From an uncultured Pseudoflavonifractor sp. (GTDB taxonomy: Bacteria; Bacillota; Clostridia; Oscillospirales; Oscillospiraceae): DNA of 53,361 nt. Every line of letters begins with the position of its first letter. Within the stretch, counting starts at the first letter, position 1. The position numbers were made by a program, and so were the translations under genes. The notes beneath the pieces are model-generated. The model did not search any database. It was not told the origin of the DNA and was given only the letters and a program-made list of their open reading frames with translations. Below, piece after piece: positions 48,964-53,361 of this stretch. The stretch spans positions 1 through 53,361 of the forward strand of contig CAJFTA010000018.1 of the NCBI GenBank assembly GCA_904419835.1, in the 5' to 3' direction.

Positions 48964-49785
48964 TCACCGGCGGCGGAACACGTGGACGCAGAAATTGGCC
49001 CGCACGGTCAGCTCCTCCAGATCGGAGAGCCGCGCGCCGCCCTCTTTGGGCGTCTTCCAGTAGTAGGGGGTCATGCGGAACAGGTCGGCCAGGTCCTGGC
49101 CGCGGGGAATAATGGTTTTCCCGGCCTTCACAATGTCCAGATAGTCAAAGCCCTCGTAGGGAATAGCCTCCTCCGGGTTCCGATAGGGCCTGTCGTAGAG
49201 CACTTCCTTCAGCTCCCACAGGTGGTCGGCGGCTGGCACCACATAGAGGAACACTCCGCCGGGGACCAGGACCCGCCGGAATTCGTCCGCTGCCAGGGGG
49301 GAGAAGCAGTTTACCAGCAGGTCTGCGCTCCCGTCCTCCAGCGGCAGATGGTAGGCCGAGGCCACGGCGAACTCCACGTCTCTGGTCCGCCTGGCCGCCC
49401 AGCGGAGGCAGAACTTGGAGATGTCCACCCCCGCCATGGTCACGCTCCGCCCGGCGGCGGCGAGGGCGTCATGGATGCCTGCGGTGTAGTACCCCTCGCC
49501 GCAGCCTGAGTCCAGTACCCGGGGCGTGTCCCCGGCGTATTGGAGGGCCAGCTGCTCCAGCGCCTCCCGCAGGTGGATGTAATAGCCGGCGGAGAGGAAG
49601 CGGTTCCGGGCGGCGGCCATCTCCTTGTCGTCCCCGGGGGCTTTGGAGTGCTTCTGATTGGCGGGGAGGAGGTGGACATACCCCTCCCGGGAAATATCAA
49701 AGCTGTGCCCCCTGGGGCAGGCGTAGGCCCCGTCCCGCCGCTCCAGGGGGGCGGCGCAGAGGGGGCAGCGGAACATACTCTCCAT
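48964..49785 (-). CDS. 23S rRNA (guanine-N1)-methyltransferase RlmA type
   Basis: A 273-residue SAM-dependent methyltransferase. The N-terminal zinc site is FRCPLCAAPL...ACPRGHSFD. KHSKAPGDDKEM is the next family motif, followed by motif I VLDSGCGEGYY and the acidic SAM residue in VDISK, then NCFSPL and RVLVPGG. It matches RlmA(I/II), which methylates G745 or G748 of 23S rRNA, the latter type linked to macrolide tolerance. The subtype is not resolved. The ATG at 49785 follows GAGGAA. Confidence 0.93.
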   Translation of the reverse strand: MESMFRCPLCAAPLERRDGAYACPRGHSFDISREGYVHLLPANQKHSKAPGDDKEMAAARNRFLSAGYYIHLREALEQLALQYAGDTPRVLDSGCGEGYYTAGIHDALAAAGRSVTMAGVDISKFCLRWAARRTRDVEFAVASAYHLPLEDGSADLLVNCFSPLAADEFRRVLVPGGVFLYVVPAADHLWELKEVLYDRPYRNPEEAIPYEGFDYLDIVKAGKTIIPRGQDLADLFRMTPYYWKTPKEGGARLSDLEELTVRANFCVHVFRRR

Positions 49786-49841
49786 AAAATTCCTCTTTTC
49801 CGGCGGCCCTGGGGCCGGGATATGCTCTGATGTACTTTTGT

Positions 49842-49871
49842 ATTATAGCATGATGAAGCGGACTGCCGCAA
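49842..49871 (-). promoter_or_regulatory. Promoter of rlmA and the antiporter gene
   Basis: On the minus strand TTGCGG (49866-49871), an 18-bp spacer and TATAAT (49842-49847), about 57 bp before the start. Confidence 0.55.
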
Positions 49872-49974
49872 GCCGGAGGGACTATGCAGGCAGCATCGTT
49901 TACTTTTCACGGCCGTCTCGCTAAAATAGACCTATAAGAGGAAGCATATTCCCAGCGTTTTGGAAAGGATGGTT

Positions 49975-51909
49975 ATGATGAAGAGACGCTTTGTACCCCT
50001 GCTGCTGGCCCTGGCCCTTGTCCTGGGCCTGGCCGCCCCCGCCGGAGCGGCGGGGACCAGCCCGATGGACGTCACCGACCCCAGTCTCATCCTCCCCGTC
50101 ACCGCCGGGCAGGCGGCGGCGGAGAAGCTCAACGCCATGGGGTTGTTCCAGGGCGTTGGGACCACCGCCGGCGGCGCCCCCGACTTTGACCTGGCCCGCA
50201 CTCCAACACGGGTGGAGGGCGTGACCCTGCTGGTGCGCCTGCTGGGCCAGGAGTACCAGGGCAGCCACGGCGGCTGGAAGAGCCCCTTTACCGACGTGCC
50301 GGGCTGGGCTGTGTCCTACGTGGGCTACGCCTACAGCAAGGGCTACACCAAGGGCACCTCGGAGACGGTTTTCGGCTCCATGCTGCCCATGGACGCCGCC
50401 CAGTACCTGACCCTGGTGCTCCGGGCCATGGGATATGAGGACGGCACCGACTTCCAGTGGGACAGCCCCTGGACCCTGTCCAACGCCCTGGGCATCACCG
50501 AATACGACCCCGCCAGCCCCGGGACCTTCACCCGGGGGACCGCCGCCGTCTGGGCCTGGAACGCCCTGGGGGCCATGTGCGCCGGCGGCGATGGCCTGCT
50601 GGTGGACCAGCTGGTTCGCAACAAGGGCATCACGCCCCAGCAGGGCGTTGACGCCGGCCTGCTCAAAAACTGCAAGGGCGGCGTGGCCCTGAGCCACAAC
50701 ATCCTGATCTGTAATCTGGCTGACAATATCATCCCTGCGCTGTGGCTGTGCGGCCTGCCGGAGGACGCCCCCGACCCGGAACTCACCTGGACCTCCTCCA
50801 ATCCGGAGGTGGCCACCGTCTCCCCTCACTCCCAATCCATATGGATGGAAAATGAACACCTCATCGGGAATATTCACAAGGTGTCCTGCGGCACCACGGT
50901 CATTACCGCCACCTCCGCGGACGGCGCCATGTCCGCCTCCGCCACCGTCACCGTCATCGATACCAACAGCTACCTGGAGCTCTACGACGGCAGCGGGGAG
51001 CCGGTATACCGCAGCTATGAGATGTGGGCGGAGGATCCGGAAGAGTTTACCGCCAAAGTGATGCCCGAGCACACCGCCGCCGACAAGCACATCTCCTGGG
51101 AGCTGGAGGAAATCGTGGATCGGGAGTATGTGCCCGCCCCCGCCTCCGCCGCCGTGCTGGAGGTGCTGGACGCCGACCCGGAGGCGGGCGCCTCCACAGT
51201 CCGCGTTACCTTCCATCGGGCCGGGGACTTCATCCTCCGTTTCCAGACGGCGGACGCCAGCGGTTCCGTGCGGCTGGAGGTCAACGAGGCCTCCCCCGAC
51301 GTCATCATCGACTGCGAGGATACTATCCGGGTGGGCGACTGGATGGACGTCAGTGTTGAGCAGGTCAAGTCCTACGACCCGTCCCTGGGCGTGCAGCTGT
51401 GGGAGAACTCCAACCCGGAGGTGGCCCGGCTGGGCGTGGCCTCCAACTTCAGCTCCGGCCTTGTGGCCGGCGTGGACGGTCTCAAGCCGGGCACCACCAC
51501 CATCTCCGCCATCCTCACCGACGGCACCGTCATCTCCAAGACCATCACCGTCATTGAGGCCCTCTCCCCCATGGAGCTGTCCCTGCCCAGCTTCCCCGTC
51601 ACCGTGGAGGGCTACGGCTCCAACGGGGAGCTGGCCTATCAGGTCACTGTCACCGGGGGTTCCTATGACTACGGCGACGGACTCCGCCTGCGGCTGGAGG
51701 GTACGATAGACTACATGCGCCCCGGAACGTCCCAGATTCTCCTCTATTTTGAGATCACCGACGACGCCACAGGAGAGCGGGTGACCAGGGCCGACATCAT
51801 CCTGGACGGGGCGGAGGGGGCCTTTACCTATGTCCCCTCCGGCTACAGCCCGGACAGCTATGTCATCCTCTCCGAAGGCCACGCCTACACCCTGGAGTTT
51901 GTGCCCTGA
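49975..51909 (+). CDS. SLH-domain surface protein with Big_2-like repeats
   Basis: A 644-residue exported protein. The signal peptide is MMKRRFVPLLLALALVLG ending APAGAA. Two SLH-like segments follow: AAEKLNAMGLFQGVG...RVEGVTLLVRLLG, and FTDVPGWAVSYVGYAYSKGYTKGTS. There are then Ig-like bacterial repeats (LTWTSSNPEVATVSP with GTTVITAT, and VQLWENSNPEVARLGV with GTTTISAIL), and a long C-terminal region of beta-rich sequence. It is anchored to the cell wall through SLH and may act as an adhesin or scaffold. ATG 49975 or 49978 follows AAAGGATGG; a TTG at 49960 is less likely. Confidence 0.9.
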   Translation: MMKRRFVPLLLALALVLGLAAPAGAAGTSPMDVTDPSLILPVTAGQAAAEKLNAMGLFQGVGTTAGGAPDFDLARTPTRVEGVTLLVRLLGQEYQGSHGGWKSPFTDVPGWAVSYVGYAYSKGYTKGTSETVFGSMLPMDAAQYLTLVLRAMGYEDGTDFQWDSPWTLSNALGITEYDPASPGTFTRGTAAVWAWNALGAMCAGGDGLLVDQLVRNKGITPQQGVDAGLLKNCKGGVALSHNILICNLADNIIPALWLCGLPEDAPDPELTWTSSNPEVATVSPHSQSIWMENEHLIGNIHKVSCGTTVITATSADGAMSASATVTVIDTNSYLELYDGSGEPVYRSYEMWAEDPEEFTAKVMPEHTAADKHISWELEEIVDREYVPAPASAAVLEVLDADPEAGASTVRVTFHRAGDFILRFQTADASGSVRLEVNEASPDVIIDCEDTIRVGDWMDVSVEQVKSYDPSLGVQLWENSNPEVARLGVASNFSSGLVAGVDGLKPGTTTISAILTDGTVISKTITVIEALSPMELSLPSFPVTVEGYGSNGELAYQVTVTGGSYDYGDGLRLRLEGTIDYMRPGTSQILLYFEITDDATGERVTRADIILDGAEGAFTYVPSGYSPDSYVILSEGHAYTLEFVP

Positions 51910-51934
51910 AGCCCTTTTCCCCCGCGTAACCTGC

Positions 51935-51969
51935 GCCCCGGAAGTCTTGCCCCGCAAGGCTTCCGGGGC
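51935..51969 (+). terminator. Terminator of the SLH protein gene
   Basis: The arms GCCCCGGAAG (51935-51944) and CTTCCGGGGC (51960-51969), with inner CTTGC/GCAAG (51946-51950 with 51954-51958), form a stem of about 16 bp with one wobble, then ATTTAATT. Confidence 0.75.
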
Positions 51970-52021
51970 ATTTAATTCCATGCGGGGCGGGCGCTTTCCG
52001 CTCAGGCTTTCTGAAACGCTG

Positions 52022-52056
52022 AGACCGGCGGCGGCCCTTTGACCCGCCGCCGGTCT
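52022..52056 (-). terminator. Hairpin after the DUF1622 gene
   Basis: The arms AGACCGGCGGCGG (52022-52034) and CCGCCGCCGGTCT (52044-52056) pair perfectly over 13 bp around a 9-nt loop. There is no T-run, so it may be only a 3' stabiliser. Confidence 0.5.
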
Positions 52057-52070
52057 GGCTGCTGTTCCGT

Positions 52071-52436
52071 TTATTCTGTTTTCTCCCCACGGTCCGGGCA
52101 GCCCGCCTCGGGCAGGGCCGCCTCCTCGTTCTTAATCTCCCAGTGGATGAGGAAGGTGAGGGCCGCCCGCAGCAGGATGATGGCGCCCACCAGGGCGATC
52201 TCGCTCAGGTCCCGCACCACCACGGTGCGGAGAATCTCGCCGCCCAGCTTGAACTCCAGGGCCATGGCCAGGCCCTGGGCCAGCTTCAGGCGTGTCTCCG
52301 GGTCCCGCTTCACGTAGTGCACCACGCCCAGCACGCCGGACACCAGCAGCACGGCCACACCCACCCACTCAAACAGCATGATGCCAAGCTCCACGGCGAT
52401 TTCCAGGGCGGCATGCAGATACTCCATCCACTCCAT
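52071..52436 (-). CDS. DUF1622 family membrane protein
   Basis: A 121-residue protein with three hydrophobic segments: an N-terminal helix (ALEIAVELGIMLFEWVGVAV), VLLVSGVLGVVHYV, and a later IALVGAIILLRAALTFLIHWEI. LKLAQGLAMALEFKLGGEILRTVV is the hallmark of DUF1622. The C-terminal tail is acidic and cysteine-containing (EAGCPDRGE). The function is unknown. The ATG at 52436 follows AGGGA; an in-frame upstream extension without a ribosome site overlaps the next gene's promoter and is rejected. Confidence 0.88.
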   Translation of the reverse strand: MEWMEYLHAALEIAVELGIMLFEWVGVAVLLVSGVLGVVHYVKRDPETRLKLAQGLAMALEFKLGGEILRTVVVRDLSEIALVGAIILLRAALTFLIHWEIKNEEAALPEAGCPDRGEKTE

Positions 52437-52575
52437 TGTGTTCCCTCGCTTTTCCCATATTGCCCCCGGAGGCGGCTTTTTTGCCATTATACCGGGTGAC
52501 AGGAAATTGCACAAGGGATTTTCTGCCGGGCAAGAGATTTTTCCTGCGGTTTCTCTATCCTTTTTTCCGCAAATG

Positions 52576-52584
52576 TGATACAAT
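52576..52584 (+). promoter_or_regulatory. Extended -10 promoter of the ABC-F gene
   Basis: TGATACAAT (TGn plus TACAAT) 42 bp before the start codon, with a T-rich stretch upstream and no good -35. Confidence 0.5.
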
Positions 52585-52626
52585 GTCTGCCGCATGTAGA
52601 TATTACTATATTTCAAGGAGTGCGAC

Positions 52627-53361
52627 ATGATCACAGTTACCGACCTGGGCCTGGCATACAGCGGCCAGCCCCTCTTCTCCCATGTGGATCTGCAGTTCGT
52701 CAAGGGCAACTGCTACGGCATCATCGGCGCCAACGGCGCAGGCAAGTCCACCTTTCTGAAAATTCTCTCCGGCGAGCTGGAGCCCACCAGCGGCGAGGTG
52801 TCCATCCTGCCCAGAACCCGCATGTCCATCCTCAAGCAGGACCAGAACGCCTACAACCAGTACACCGTCATGGACACCGTCATCATGGGCAACCAGCGGC
52901 TCTACGACATCGGCAAGGAGAAGGAGGCCCTCTACGCCAAGGAGGAGATGACCGAGGAGGACGGCATCAAGGCCTGCGAGCTGGAGGAGGAGTACGCCGA
53001 GCTGGGCGGCTGGGAGGCCGAATCCGACGCGTCCCGCATTCTCCAGGGCCTGGGCATCCCGGTGTCCATGCACTATGACGTGATGGAGAACGTGGACGGC
53101 CGCCTGAAGGTGAAGGTGCTGCTGGCCCAGGCCCTGTTTGGCAGCCCGGACATCCTGATGATGGACGAGCCCACCAACAACCTGGACATCAACGCCATCA
53201 ACTGGCTGGAGGACTTCCTGCTGGACTTCCCCGGCACCGTCATCGTGGTCAGCCACGACCGCCACTTCCTCAACACCATCTGCACCCACATCGTGGACAT
53301 CGACTACAACAAGATCAAGATGTATGTGGGCAACTACGACTTCTGGTACGACGCCTCCCAG
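52627..53361 (+). CDS. ABC-F family ATPase (YbiT/YkpA-like), 5' part
   Basis: The first 245 codons are visible; the gene runs off the right edge. The first ATPase domain has Walker A GANGAGKSTF (about 34-43), the ABC-F linker region with EEMTEEDG, Walker B ILMMDEPTNNLD and HDRHFLN. The signature is degenerate: the usual LDGNEKVRVLL of the YkpA-like Gram-positive group reads VDGRLKVKVLL. ABC-F proteins act on ribosomes; this member has no membrane domain. The ATG at 52627 follows AAGGAG. The role, whether translation factor or antibiotic protection, cannot be told. Confidence 0.9.
   Translation, partial: MITVTDLGLAYSGQPLFSHVDLQFVKGNCYGIIGANGAGKSTFLKILSGELEPTSGEVSILPRTRMSILKQDQNAYNQYTVMDTVIMGNQRLYDIGKEKEALYAKEEMTEEDGIKACELEEEYAELGGWEAESDASRILQGLGIPVSMHYDVMENVDGRLKVKVLLAQALFGSPDILMMDEPTNNLDINAINWLEDFLLDFPGTVIVVSHDRHFLNTICTHIVDIDYNKIKMYVGNYDFWYDASQ

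Overview
The window is about 53 kb of high-GC (roughly 60-65%) DNA. It looks like a chromosomal segment of a Gram-positive gut anaerobe, most likely Oscillospiraceae (Flavonifractor, Lawsonibacter, Intestinimonas or similar). The reasons are strong AGGAGG-type ribosome binding sites, an IleRS T-box leader, LexA with a Bacillus-type SOS box, HemZ, DivIVA/SepF, a CmpB-type membrane protein, an SLH-domain protein, a DUF1847 protein and a DUF6440 protein. The genus is inferred from gene content only. No rRNA, tRNA, transposase, phage gene or CRISPR array was seen.

Layout. 0-7.1 kb: pnp and rpsO, a CmpB-type membrane protein, and an XRE regulator / 4-TM protein / ABC ATPase / ABC permease operon with a clear promoter and paired palindromic operators. 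7.2-14.3 kb: a ylm-type division cluster on the minus strand (HlyD-like adaptor, yggS/ylmE, sepF/ylmF, divIVA, then a T-box controlling a stand-alone mini-SepF and ileS). 14.3-15.2 kb: a gene-free block with a 158-bp direct repeat. 15.2-23.7 kb: the mismatch-repair and tRNA-modification block (miaB, mutS, CPBP protease, mutL, a small unknown, miaA, hfq). 24.6-30.2 kb: a plus-strand operon of an alanine-racemase-fold protein lacking its catalytic residues, dtd, a metallo-beta-lactamase-fold hydrolase, hemZ, a uridine-kinase-like protein and mrp. 30.4-36.9 kb: exoA and two small genes, an esterase lipoprotein, lexA, an HtrA-like protease and an AI-2E family permease. 37.1-41.5 kb: a sigma-factor remnant, a steroid-dehydrogenase-like SDR paired with an NTF2-fold protein, a DUF1847 protein, a small anchored protein and a DEAD-box helicase. 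41.6-44.5 kb: a three-gene Gtr-type glycosylation cassette. 44.6-53.4 kb: a CocE/NonD-type lipoprotein hydrolase with a divergent TetR regulator, a K+/H+ antiporter, rlmA, an SLH/Big_2 surface protein, a DUF1622 protein and the start of an ABC-F gene.

The most striking feature is not a gene. Four copies of a 175-189-bp element lie in intergenic gaps at 22086-22260, 38573-38752, 40052-40233 and 34003-34191. Read in one orientation, all start with GCCTCGCAGAG and all end in a perfect 11-16-bp hairpin. They share single-stranded motifs (a CGCA loop, a CATGYGC apex) while the helices change by paired substitutions. That is the pattern expected of a conserved structured RNA or a mobile palindromic element. 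The copy at 34003-34191 has almost every helix rewritten and lies between two exact 34-bp copies of a palindrome. A fifth, divergent partial copy may lie at 30303-30416.

Other points of interest: the mini-SepF inside the T-box ileS transcript, the alanine-racemase-like protein without Lys/Tyr catalytic residues, a duplicated sepF 3' end flanking a hairpin-rich insert, long hairpins between rpsO and pnp, and the SDR/NTF2 pair.
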